Below are positions 7,138 to 14,977 of a DNA stretch of 26,932 nt, one piece after another. The stretch spans positions 1-26,932 of the forward strand of contig JAEYWL010000127.1 of NCBI GenBank assembly GCA_023428915.1. Reading direction: 5' to 3'. Both the position numbers and the translations under genes were made by a program. The stretch is from Verrucomicrobiota bacterium (GTDB lineage: Bacteria > Chlamydiota > Chlamydiia > Chlamydiales > JAEYWL01). The notes under the pieces are model-generated. The model did not search any database, was not told where the DNA came from, and worked only from the letters and a program-made list of their open reading frames with translations. The first letter of the stretch is position 1, and each line of letters begins with the position of its first letter.

Positions 7138-8871
7138 ATGATGGATGCCCAGCAAAAGCGCATGGCCGAGGAACTGCTGTTCACCGGTGAAGAAAAACCA
7201 AGCTTTGCCAAACTTCTTTATTTTGGCCTTTTTGATGCCGATCGCGTGTTTCCTTACCCAAAGCAAACAGATAGAGAAAATCAAGACCTATTAAAAAACC
7301 TGACAAACTTTATTGAAACCCAAATAGATCCCGATTGGATCGACCGGCATGCCGAAATTCCCGACTCGGTGATTAAAGGGCTGGGAGAGTTGGGATTGCT
7401 GAGCATGACCATTCCTAAAGAATATGGCGGATTAGGGACTTCCCAATTCGCTTACTGCAAAGCGATGGAACAACTAGCGCGCCGCTGCAGCGCCACGGCC
7501 CTTTTTGTCAATGCGCACCAAAGCATTGGTTTAAAAGCCCTATTGCTCTTTGGTACAGAACCTCAAAAAGAGACCTGGTTAAAGCAGTTAGCCTCAGGTG
7601 ACAAATTGGCGGCATTTTCTTTAACGGAGCCTAATGCCGGCTCGGATGCTAGCGGCGTTGAGACTCGCGCCGAATTTGATCCGGTAAAAAAAGTGTGGAT
7701 CATCAATGGGCGCAAGCAGTGGACAACTAATGGAAGCATCGCGGATATCTTAACTGTAATGGCCAAAACGAATACAGATGGGCAAGATAAAATCACCGCC
7801 TTTTTAGTGACACCTGAAATGACAGGTTTTAAAGTGCGCGATGCTGCCTTAGAAAAAGTCGGGATGCGCGGGTCGAAGACCGCTAATCTTCAGTTTGAAA
7901 ATTTAGAAGTGCCGGAAGAGAACGTATTAGGTGCCATTGGCAAAGGCTTAAAAGTATGCTTAACGGTATTAGATTATGGCAGAACAACTTTTGGAGCCAC
8001 TTGTACAGGTACAGCTAAATATGCCTTAGAAAAAGCGATTGCTCACGCAATAACACGCATACAGTTTAAACAGCCTCTGGCAGCCTTTCCTCTAATAAAA
8101 GAAAAAATTGCCGCCATGTCTTCCTTAGTTTATGCCATGGAAGCAACTACTTACTTGACAGCCGGCCTCTTAGATTCTGGTGAAAAAGATATCATGTTAG
8201 AGGCGGCAATCCTCAAAGTATTTGCCAGCGAATCGCTATGGTATATTATTTATGAAACCATGCAAATCTACGGAGGGCGTTCATTTTTTACAGATGAACC
8301 GCTGGAACGCATGATGCGCGATGCCCGTTTGAATATGATCGGTGAAGGGGCCAATGAAGTATTGCGCGCCTTTATTGGTGTTGTAGGCATGCGCGATGTG
8401 GGTCTGCAATTAAAGGCAGCATTGGATGCCATGCATCATCCCATTGCGGAGTCGGCCACTCTTAGCAATTTTATTCATAGTGTCGGGATGCGTTTAAAGC
8501 TTCCTAACATCCCTGTAAAGTCGGAAAAATTAAAAGAAGAAGCCGGGGAGCTTAGCAAAGCTGTCAGACGTTTTGGCTGGTGTATTGTCAGATTGCTGGC
8601 CGCTTATCGCGAAGAGGTGTTAGAAAAGCAGTTATGTTTAAACCGCATAGCCGAGGGGGCTATCGGCATTTACACCTGCACGGCGGTGTTAAGCAGACTG
8701 GATAGCCAGATTGCAGAAAATGTTCCTGACTTGGATAAGCAGTTAGCCGCCGGGATATTCTACCTGAAGCAAACCTTGCATAAAGTGAAAGGAAGCCTGG
8801 ATGCGCTTTTTGACAATGAAGACGAGAATATCGAGTATCTTTCCGACTTAATTACAGGACGTAGAACATGA
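7138..8871 (+). CDS. Acyl-CoA dehydrogenase (long, VLCAD/ACAD9-like)
   Basis: An FAD-dependent acyl-CoA dehydrogenase that would introduce the alpha-beta double bond into an acyl-CoA and pass electrons to ETF. At 577 residues it has the extra C-terminal helical domain of very-long-chain types; ordinary members are near 390. The N-terminal helical domain spans about 45-155. The FAD/substrate beta domain includes FSLTEPNAGSDA (160-171) and WTTNGSIAD. The helical domain has YGRTTFGATCTG (280-291), and the catalytic Glu is most likely E403 in MIGEGANEVLR. GGAG lies seven bases before the first of two adjacent ATGs, which supports the start at 7138. It is the first gene of a five-gene operon and overlaps the next by four bases (ATGA). 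With a carboxylase beta subunit following, the substrate may be a branched acyl-CoA such as isovaleryl- or citronellyl-CoA, but the VLCAD-like architecture makes this uncertain. Confidence 0.88.
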   Translation: MMDAQQKRMAEELLFTGEEKPSFAKLLYFGLFDADRVFPYPKQTDRENQDLLKNLTNFIETQIDPDWIDRHAEIPDSVIKGLGELGLLSMTIPKEYGGLGTSQFAYCKAMEQLARRCSATALFVNAHQSIGLKALLLFGTEPQKETWLKQLASGDKLAAFSLTEPNAGSDASGVETRAEFDPVKKVWIINGRKQWTTNGSIADILTVMAKTNTDGQDKITAFLVTPEMTGFKVRDAALEKVGMRGSKTANLQFENLEVPEENVLGAIGKGLKVCLTVLDYGRTTFGATCTGTAKYALEKAIAHAITRIQFKQPLAAFPLIKEKIAAMSSLVYAMEATTYLTAGLLDSGEKDIMLEAAILKVFASESLWYIIYETMQIYGGRSFFTDEPLERMMRDARLNMIGEGANEVLRAFIGVVGMRDVGLQLKAALDAMHHPIAESATLSNFIHSVGMRLKLPNIPVKSEKLKEEAGELSKAVRRFGWCIVRLLAAYREEVLEKQLCLNRIAEGAIGIYTCTAVLSRLDSQIAENVPDLDKQLAAGIFYLKQTLHKVKGSLDALFDNEDENIEYLSDLITGRRT

Positions 8872-10463
8872 ATGGGACGTCAAAAGGGACTTTGCGGGAG
8901 CTTAGCCAGCAGTTTGCGCTTGAAGAAGCACAGCTTAAGAAAAGCAGGGAAGTTAAAGGAGCAGATCCCGTCCGCTTAAGCGCTAGGGAAAGGGTTAATG
9001 CCTTGCTCGATCATCCTCAGAACTTTTTTGAAGTGGGTTTGTGGGCAGCTTATAAAATGTATGAAGAATGGGGGGAAATGCCTGCGGCAGGGGTCATCGC
9101 TGGAGTCGGGATTATTCACGGCCGCTCTTGCATGATTATCGCAAATGACTCATCCGTAAAAGCCGGCGCCATGTTTCCGCAATCTGTAAAAAAAATGCTG
9201 CGCGCCCAGCGGATAGCATATGATTGCAACCTCCCTGTTATTTATTTAGTGGACTCAGCCGGTGTGTTTTTGCCCTTGCAGGATGAAATTTTTCCCGATG
9301 AAGATGATTTTGGCCGTATTTTCCGAAATAATGCCCTATTGTCTGCTGCCGGCATCCCCCAATTTGCCGCCATTATGGGAAATTGCATTGCAGGCGGAGG
9401 CTATCTGCCGGTGCTATGCGATAAGTTGCTTATGACTGAGGGCAGCGGATTGTATTTAGCGGGGCCTGCCCTAGTAAAAGCCGCCATTGGCCAGGAAGTG
9501 GATAAAGAAACACTTGGAGGCGCTGCTATGCATGCCCAAATTAGCGGCACAGTGGATTTTAGGGAGCCGGATGATCTTTCATGCCTAAAGAGGCTGAGAA
9601 GCTTGGTGGAGCTATTGCCAGAGCCGGAATCTGCCCAGGTTAATTACGCTGCTGCTGAATATGCGTCAGATAAAGTTTATGATTTAGCTGCTGCTGACTC
9701 CAGCAAAGAATACGATATGCATGAGCTGTTAAAATGCATTGTAGATAAAGACAGCCTGCAGGAATTTAAACCGGAGTACGGGCAAACCCTTCTTACCGTC
9801 TATGCCAAAATAGGCGGACATGCCATCGGGATTGTTGCCAGTCAAAGAATGCGCACCCACACTGCCAGGGGTGAAATAGAAATCGGCGGCGTGATTTATG
9901 CCGATAGCGCCGACAAAGCCGCCCGCTTTGTCATGGATTGCAACCAGATGCACATTCCGCTGCTATTTATACAGGATGTAGTGGGCTTCATGGTCGGCAA
10001 AGAAGCCGAGCAATCCGGCATTATCCGCAGCGGAGCCAAGCTTGTCAGTGCTGTGAGCAATTCAGTTGTGCCTAAAATAACCTTGATAGTAGGCAATTCT
10101 TTCGGAGCGGGCAACTATGCTTTATGCGGCAAGGCTTATGACCCTAGGTTTATTTTAGCCTGGCCGAATGCCAAATATGCAGTCATGGGGGCAAATCAGG
10201 CCGCCGACACTTTATTTCATATCCGCAAGCGGGCAGCTGAAAAAGAAGGGACCTGGAATCAAGCCGAAGCTGAAGAAATGCATCGAAAAATTAAAGAGAA
10301 ATATACTGAGCAGATGGATATTAAATATGGGGCAGCCAGGGGGTGGGTCGATAGCATTATTGCCCCGCATACAACCCGGGATGCCTTGTTGCAGCTGCTG
10401 CAAGTTGTGTTGCGCAAACCCATTTTTGAACCCTATTTTCATACAGGAGTAATTCAGGTATAG
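8868..10463 (+). CDS. Biotin-dependent acyl-CoA carboxylase, beta (carboxyltransferase) subunit
   Basis: A 531-residue carboxyltransferase of the methylcrotonyl-/geranyl-CoA carboxylase beta group (MccB, LiuB, AtuC). It moves carboxyl from biotin to an acyl-CoA. The N-terminal half carries VDSAGVFLPLQDEIFPDEDD, FGRIFRNNALLSAAGIPQ and the oxyanion loop GNCIAGGGYLPVL. The C-terminal half carries GNSFGAGNYALCGKAYDPRF and AWPNAKYAVMG, as in 3-methylcrotonyl-CoA carboxylase. The usual AGGAY is AGGGY here, and VDSGG is VDSAG. The start overlaps the preceding stop (ATGA), which suggests translational coupling. The matching alpha subunit (biotin carboxylase plus biotin carrier) is absent from the window, so it must be supplied from elsewhere or the enzyme has another use. 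Propionyl-CoA carboxylase beta is less likely by motif. The substrate cannot be fixed from sequence. Confidence 0.9.
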   Translation: MNGTSKGTLRELSQQFALEEAQLKKSREVKGADPVRLSARERVNALLDHPQNFFEVGLWAAYKMYEEWGEMPAAGVIAGVGIIHGRSCMIIANDSSVKAGAMFPQSVKKMLRAQRIAYDCNLPVIYLVDSAGVFLPLQDEIFPDEDDFGRIFRNNALLSAAGIPQFAAIMGNCIAGGGYLPVLCDKLLMTEGSGLYLAGPALVKAAIGQEVDKETLGGAAMHAQISGTVDFREPDDLSCLKRLRSLVELLPEPESAQVNYAAAEYASDKVYDLAAADSSKEYDMHELLKCIVDKDSLQEFKPEYGQTLLTVYAKIGGHAIGIVASQRMRTHTARGEIEIGGVIYADSADKAARFVMDCNQMHIPLLFIQDVVGFMVGKEAEQSGIIRSGAKLVSAVSNSVVPKITLIVGNSFGAGNYALCGKAYDPRFILAWPNAKYAVMGANQAADTLFHIRKRAAEKEGTWNQAEAEEMHRKIKEKYTEQMDIKYGAARGWVDSIIAPHTTRDALLQLLQVVLRKPIFEPYFHTGVIQV

Positions 10464-10465
10464 TT

Positions 10466-11827
10466 ATGGCGAATACACTGTCTATCGGCAACGCACAAGC
10501 CTTTTGGGGTGACCGGAATGAGGCTGCGCTGCAATTAATCTTAGAAGCCCCTCATCTGCAATACATTACTTTCGACTATTTAGCCGAAATTTCCATGTCT
10601 ATACTGGCGATGCAGCGGGAAAAAGACCCAAGCAAAGGCTATGCGCAAGACTTTATTGAGGTCGTTAAATCGCTGATTCCCTATTGGGAAGCTGGCGGAG
10701 AGGTCAAATTAATCAGCAATGCAGGCGGCTTGAACCCTAAAGCTTGCGCCGAAGCCTGTGCTAAAGTTTTGCAAAATAGCAGCTGCCGCCCCTTTAAAAT
10801 TGCCTATGTAGTTGGAGACAATGTCATTGAATTGCTGCAGCAAAATAGCGATGCTCCTTATTGCAATCATTTGGATACCAAAGAACCTCTAGCCGCTATT
10901 GCCGATAGGCTGGTTTCCGCCAATGCTTACTTAGGCGGCAGAGCGATTGCAAATGCATTGGCCACCGGTGCAAACATCATTATTACCGGCAGGGTGGCCG
11001 ACCCTAGTTTAACTGTCGGGGCTTGTTTGCATCATTTTCAGTGGCAAGACAATGAGTATGATAAAATCGCCGGTGCTACAGTTGCCGGCCATCTCATCGA
11101 ATGCGGAACGCAAGTAACAGGCGGCATCGCCACAAATTGGCTGGAACAGCCGCAAAACGGGGCTTTAGGGTATCCCATTGTGGAAGTCAATGAAGACGGT
11201 TCCTTTGTGATCACAAAACCTGCAGGAACTGGAGGAGAAGTATCTATACGTACTGTCAAAGAACAGCTGCTCTATGAAATCGGCGATCCCGGCAAATACT
11301 TGTCGCCCGATGCAACTGTTTCTTTTCTATCCTTAGAATTGGCGCAGGAAGGAACTAATCGAGTAGCTGTCAAAGGCGCTAAAGGTTCAGCCCCGCCCCT
11401 TTCGTATAAAGTAAGCGCCTCTTATAAAGACGGCTATAAAGCCGAAGGGTTTCTAGCCTTCTTTGGCTTGCAAGCGGCAAAAAAAGCGGAGAGAGCCGGC
11501 GAGATTATTTTTGAAAGGTTGAAAGAACAAGGCAAGCTTCCCGAACGATATATCAGCGAAGTATTTGGGACGGGCGCCATTGTCCCGGGGATAGGCAAGG
11601 TAAATAGCGAATCTGTAGAGTGTTTGCTGCGCGTTGCAGCAGCTGACCCAAGGGAAATAATCTTAGAAGCTTTTTCAAAAGAATTAGCTCCGCTAGTGAC
11701 TAGCGGGCCGGCTGGCACTACCGGCTATACTTCCGGCAGACCGCGTATAAGGCAGATTTTTGCCTATTGGCCCTGCCTTGTACCTACCGACCTATTATTT
11801 ACCAGCGTCCATACCATAGAGGTGTAA
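10466..11827 (+). CDS. AtuA-type protein, N-terminal DUF1446 domain
   Basis: A 453-residue protein of the DUF1446 family, the larger N-terminal part of AtuA from the acyclic terpene utilisation cluster of Pseudomonas, whose biochemical function is not settled. Family features visible are GNAQAFWGDRNEAAL at the start, ISNAGGLNPKACAEAC near residue 85, GRAIANALATGANIIITGRVADPSL near 155, QVTGGIATNW near 215 and GPAGTTGYTSGRPR near 415. In Pseudomonas AtuA a ferredoxin-like domain of about 110 residues is fused at the C-terminus. Here it is a separate downstream gene. Two bases separate the start from the preceding stop. The gene fits the acyl-CoA dehydrogenase/carboxylase context. No frameshift scar is evident: the reading frame ends cleanly and the next gene has its own ribosome site. 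Confidence 0.85.
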   Translation: MANTLSIGNAQAFWGDRNEAALQLILEAPHLQYITFDYLAEISMSILAMQREKDPSKGYAQDFIEVVKSLIPYWEAGGEVKLISNAGGLNPKACAEACAKVLQNSSCRPFKIAYVVGDNVIELLQQNSDAPYCNHLDTKEPLAAIADRLVSANAYLGGRAIANALATGANIIITGRVADPSLTVGACLHHFQWQDNEYDKIAGATVAGHLIECGTQVTGGIATNWLEQPQNGALGYPIVEVNEDGSFVITKPAGTGGEVSIRTVKEQLLYEIGDPGKYLSPDATVSFLSLELAQEGTNRVAVKGAKGSAPPLSYKVSASYKDGYKAEGFLAFFGLQAAKKAERAGEIIFERLKEQGKLPERYISEVFGTGAIVPGIGKVNSESVECLLRVAAADPREIILEAFSKELAPLVTSGPAGTTGYTSGRPRIRQIFAYWPCLVPTDLLFTSVHTIEV

Positions 11828-11829
11828 TT

Positions 11830-12189
11830 ATGCAATCAATACTGCTAAATCAAATCGCCTATGCCCGCAGCGGCGACAAGGGAGACAATGCCAACATTGG
11901 CGTTATTGCACACACCAAAGCAGGTTATGAACAATTATTAAAGCATCTTACTGTAGAAGCAGTGCAAAATTATTTTCAAGGGTTGTTCCCGCAAAAAGTT
12001 GAGCGTTTTGAATTACCCAATTTACTGGCAGTAAATTTTGTGCTGCATGGGGTTTTAGATGGCGGCGGCAATCGTTCTTTGCGTATTGACGCTCAAGGAA
12101 AGACACTTGGACAGGCTATTTTGCTAATGCCTTTACAGCTCGAAGAGCATATTCTTTCAGATTGTCTGCCAGCAACGGGACCGCAATAA
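11830..12189 (+). CDS. AtuA C-terminal ferredoxin-like domain as a separate protein
   Basis: I choose the ATG at 11830, giving 119 residues, because AGAGGTG stands just before it and family similarity begins at once (LLNQIAYARSGDKGDNANIG). A longer frame from 11767 would only overlap the previous gene. The motifs YARSGDKGDNANIGV, LLAVNFVLHGVLDGGG, SLRIDAQGKTLGQAIL are those of the small C-terminal domain of AtuA-type proteins. It lies two bases after the DUF1446 gene. The two products probably work together as a split AtuA. The precise biochemical role in terpenoid or branched acyl-CoA breakdown is not known to me. Confidence 0.75.
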   Translation: MQSILLNQIAYARSGDKGDNANIGVIAHTKAGYEQLLKHLTVEAVQNYFQGLFPQKVERFELPNLLAVNFVLHGVLDGGGNRSLRIDAQGKTLGQAILLMPLQLEEHILSDCLPATGPQ

Positions 12190-12190
12190 T

Positions 12191-12964
12191 ATGGGCGGAT
12201 TAATACAAGTTGAGCACCCTATAAGCGGCGTAGTTCATGTGCGCTTGAATAGACCTGAAAAGCACAATGCGCTTAACTTGGAAATGGTAGATACTTTTTT
12301 AGGCATTATCCATGAAGCTGAAGAAAAGATCACAAATCGCGTGCTGCTCATTACAGGTGCAGGCTCCTCTTTTTGTGCAGGGATGGATCTTGCCGCTGCT
12401 TGCAATATAGAAGGCAAAAAAGTGCTCTTAGAGAAAATACAAACGCTTTATACAACTTTAGCTCACACTACTCTGGTGACGATTGCAGCAGTGCATGGCG
12501 CCGCTCTTGCCGGTGGAGCTGGCGTGGCAGCCTGCTGCGATTTCATCTTGGCGGCAAATGATGTTAAATTTGGCTTCCCAGAGGTGCAAAGAGGCATAGT
12601 TCCTGCCATGGTTGCAACCTTGATCGTGCGCCGCATCCCCATGCAAAGGGCTAAAGAGATGCTTTTGCTGGGAGAACTCGTTGGCAGTGAAAAAGGACTA
12701 GCCATTGGCCTATTTTATCAAATTGCAGCCCAAGAGCAATTATTAGCTACAGCTCTAGAACTAGCCCAGAAAGCCCTGCGCGGCGGCCCGAATGCCTTAA
12801 GGAAAACTAAGCAATTGCTGTTTTCCATGCTCGAAACCTCCTTTCATGCCGACATGCAAAAGGCCTTAGAAACTCATGCCCTCAATCAAGAAAACGCTGA
12901 GGCCAAAGAAGGGATGAAGGCCTTCTTAGAAAAACGCCCACCCAGCTGGACGAACTCTTATTAG
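12191..12964 (+). CDS. Enoyl-CoA hydratase/isomerase, methylglutaconyl-CoA hydratase-like
   Basis: A 257-residue crotonase-fold protein. The oxyanion-hole loops are SSFCAGMDLA (about 59-68) and AAVHGAALAGGAGVAA (about 97-112). The helix carrying the acid/base Glu is FGFPEVQRGIVPAMV (about 128-142), which strongly resembles methylglutaconyl-CoA hydratases (AUH, LiuC) and AtuE. The second catalytic Glu of classical enoyl-CoA hydratases is not present at the expected place in RGIVPA, as in several family branches. It is the last gene of the five-gene operon, one base after the previous stop. In leucine or terpene breakdown the hydratase follows the carboxylase, so its position fits. The HMG-CoA lyase that would complete the route is missing from the window. 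General beta-oxidation is the alternative role. Confidence 0.85.
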   Translation: MGGLIQVEHPISGVVHVRLNRPEKHNALNLEMVDTFLGIIHEAEEKITNRVLLITGAGSSFCAGMDLAAACNIEGKKVLLEKIQTLYTTLAHTTLVTIAAVHGAALAGGAGVAACCDFILAANDVKFGFPEVQRGIVPAMVATLIVRRIPMQRAKEMLLLGELVGSEKGLAIGLFYQIAAQEQLLATALELAQKALRGGPNALRKTKQLLFSMLETSFHADMQKALETHALNQENAEAKEGMKAFLEKRPPSWTNSY

Positions 12965-13263
12965 ACGTCTTGCATAATTCATTTCCTTGCCGGTGCCCAA
13001 AATAATCAAAAATTCTTTTACAAAATTCAATTTTTCTGTCTAAGTTTTTAATTTTCAAAATCTTCGGTCGTATATGCAAAAATATGAATCTGTCAGCAAA
13101 CTTTCATCTCAGGTGTTCAGAAAACTACTTTAAACCCGACTTGCTACCTTATAATAAGTCATAAAAGATATATAAGTTAATTATAAATTTTGTTTATATA
13201 TTACTTATTATTTTATAATAAATTATGTGTTTATAATTTGTGGATTAGTGGAGATGGTTTATT
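12965..13263 (+). other. AT-rich intergenic region before leuA with -10-like TATAAT
   Basis: These 299 bases hold no gene. TATAAT at 13150-13155 is a possible -10 box, but no good -35 stands 16-18 bases before it. Bases 13160-13250 are extremely AT-rich. I see no leader peptide with leucine codons and no convincing attenuator hairpin. GGAG at 13250-13253 is the leuA ribosome site, ten bases from the ATG. Confidence 0.45.
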
Positions 13264-14805
13264 ATGTCTAATATTATTATTTTTGATACCACTTTGCGGG
13301 ATGGCGAGCAGTCTCCTGGAGCTACAATGACTTTAAAAGAGAAATTAGCTATAGCTGAATTATTAGATCAAATGGGAGTGGATGTCATAGAAGCGGGCTT
13401 TGCTGCTGCCTCTCCGGGAGATATGGAATGCATCGCTTTTATCAGCCAGTTAGTAAAAAACGCGGCAGTGTGTAGTTTAGCGAGGGCTGTTAAAAGCGAT
13501 ATTGAAGCGGCAGCAAGATCCTTAGAGAAAGCCAAAAACCCCAGAATCCATACCTTTATTTCCACTAGTAAAATTCATATCGAACACCAATTTCGTATGA
13601 GCCAAGAAAAGGTATTAGAAGTTATTGATGAGTCAGTGCGTTTTGCGCACTCGTTATGCGATAATGTTGAGTGGTGTGCAATGGATGCTACTCGCAGCGA
13701 TATCGATTTCCTCATTCAAGCCATTGAGGTAGCCATACAGGCAGGGGCTAAAACGATCAATGTTCCGGATACTGTGGGCTATAGCTTGCCCAGCGAATAT
13801 GGGAAACTGATGGCTATTTTAGCAGAACGATTTCCCGATGCCATTTTATCGGCTCATTGCCATGATGACCTGGGGTTAGCAACAGCAAACTCATTGGCAG
13901 GAATTTTAGGTGGCGCCAGGCAGGTCGAATGTACTATCAACGGCATTGGAGAACGTGCTGGCAATGCAGCCATGGAAGAAATAGTTATGGCAATGAAAAC
14001 CAGATCAGATTTGCTACCATTCAAAACAAATATCGACACTAGAAAATTTTTTAACATTTCGCGTTTTGTATCTGCAGTAACTGGTTTTGCTGTGCAAAAA
14101 AACAAGGCTATTGTAGGGGCTAATGCTTTTTCCCACGAATCGGGAATTCATCAAGACGGGATGCTAAAAAATAGAAACACCTATGAAATTATCTCTCCAG
14201 AAACCGTGGGAATGGCTCAATCTCAAATTGTCTTTGGAAAACATTCTGGCCGCGCTGCTTTAAAAAATAAAGCCTCAGAATGGGGAATACATTTATCAGA
14301 AGAAGAGTTGAAACAAGTGTTTGATAATTTTAAGGCCTTGTGCGATCGAAAAAAGCACGTTAGTGAAGAGGATGTAATGGCAATTATTCATGATCAGCAA
14401 TCATTGCCTCAACACCCTTTTATTACTCTTTCCTCATTTAAAACAGAGCAATTAGCCCAAGGGAGCTATGTTGCAGAAGTTGCTGTCATTATTAAAAACA
14501 GTGAGAGAAAGTCTAGTGGAAATGGGGATGGTCCTTTAGATGCCATTTTAAAAGCCATTAATAACATTCTAGGCAGCATCAAAATAAATCTCTTAAATTT
14601 CGAAGTGCATAGCATTTCACACGGTACGGACGCACAAACTGAAGCAAATATTGCCTTGGAATGCGAAGGAAATATCTTTTCAGGCCATGCCAGAGATACA
14701 GATATGATCATGGCAGCAACACGGGCCTATATCTCCGCAATGAACAAAATTTTAGCGCGGGAAGGCAAGTTGAGGCCGTACGACGACATGGCCGCTGCTG
14801 CCTAG
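13264..14805 (+). CDS. leuA: 2-isopropylmalate synthase
   Basis: The 513-residue protein matches LeuA, which condenses acetyl-CoA with 2-ketoisovalerate in the first committed step of leucine synthesis. The catalytic barrel starts with FDTTLRDGEQSPGA (R12, D13). The metal ligands include H198 and H200 in SAHCHDDLGLATANS, and N234 in ERAGNAAMEEI. HESGIHQDGMLKN follows in the linker. Residues about 385-500 form the C-terminal allosteric dimer domain (SSGNGDGPLDAILKAI, HGTDAQTEANIALE), so leucine feedback control is likely. Length is normal. No leuB, leuC or leuD lies beside it, and it stands alone between two intergenic regions. It looks more AT-rich than the preceding operon. Citramalate synthase is an alternative that residue-level comparison would need to exclude. 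Confidence 0.92.
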   Translation: MSNIIIFDTTLRDGEQSPGATMTLKEKLAIAELLDQMGVDVIEAGFAAASPGDMECIAFISQLVKNAAVCSLARAVKSDIEAAARSLEKAKNPRIHTFISTSKIHIEHQFRMSQEKVLEVIDESVRFAHSLCDNVEWCAMDATRSDIDFLIQAIEVAIQAGAKTINVPDTVGYSLPSEYGKLMAILAERFPDAILSAHCHDDLGLATANSLAGILGGARQVECTINGIGERAGNAAMEEIVMAMKTRSDLLPFKTNIDTRKFFNISRFVSAVTGFAVQKNKAIVGANAFSHESGIHQDGMLKNRNTYEIISPETVGMAQSQIVFGKHSGRAALKNKASEWGIHLSEEELKQVFDNFKALCDRKKHVSEEDVMAIIHDQQSLPQHPFITLSSFKTEQLAQGSYVAEVAVIIKNSERKSSGNGDGPLDAILKAINNILGSIKINLLNFEVHSISHGTDAQTEANIALECEGNIFSGHARDTDMIMAATRAYISAMNKILAREGKLRPYDDMAAAA

Positions 14806-14977
14806 ACCCTGATCGGGAATATTGAATGTACTCGCAAAAGTTGTGATAAGATAATTAACATGATTATTTATATTAATTTATAAAATATAAATGAAGTTAA
14901 TTTTAAATTAGTATTTTTTCACTGTTCCCAACTAAAAATTCTTCGTATATAGTGCTTGGCTTGAGGCATAAGTAGTA

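Noticed and set aside
11767..11829. Longer upstream start for the small AtuA-like gene
   Set aside because: It lies wholly within the preceding gene, has no ribosome site, and adds residues without family resemblance. The ATG at 11830 has AGAGGTG.
12882..13079. Minus-strand open frame after the hydratase gene
   Set aside because: It overlaps the end of the hydratase gene, lacks a ribosome site and has low-complexity AT-rich content.
14890..14925. Terminator after leuA (TAATT-TTA-AATTA then TATTTTTT)
   Set aside because: The stem is five A:T pairs only, and such patterns are expected by chance in this AT-rich gap.
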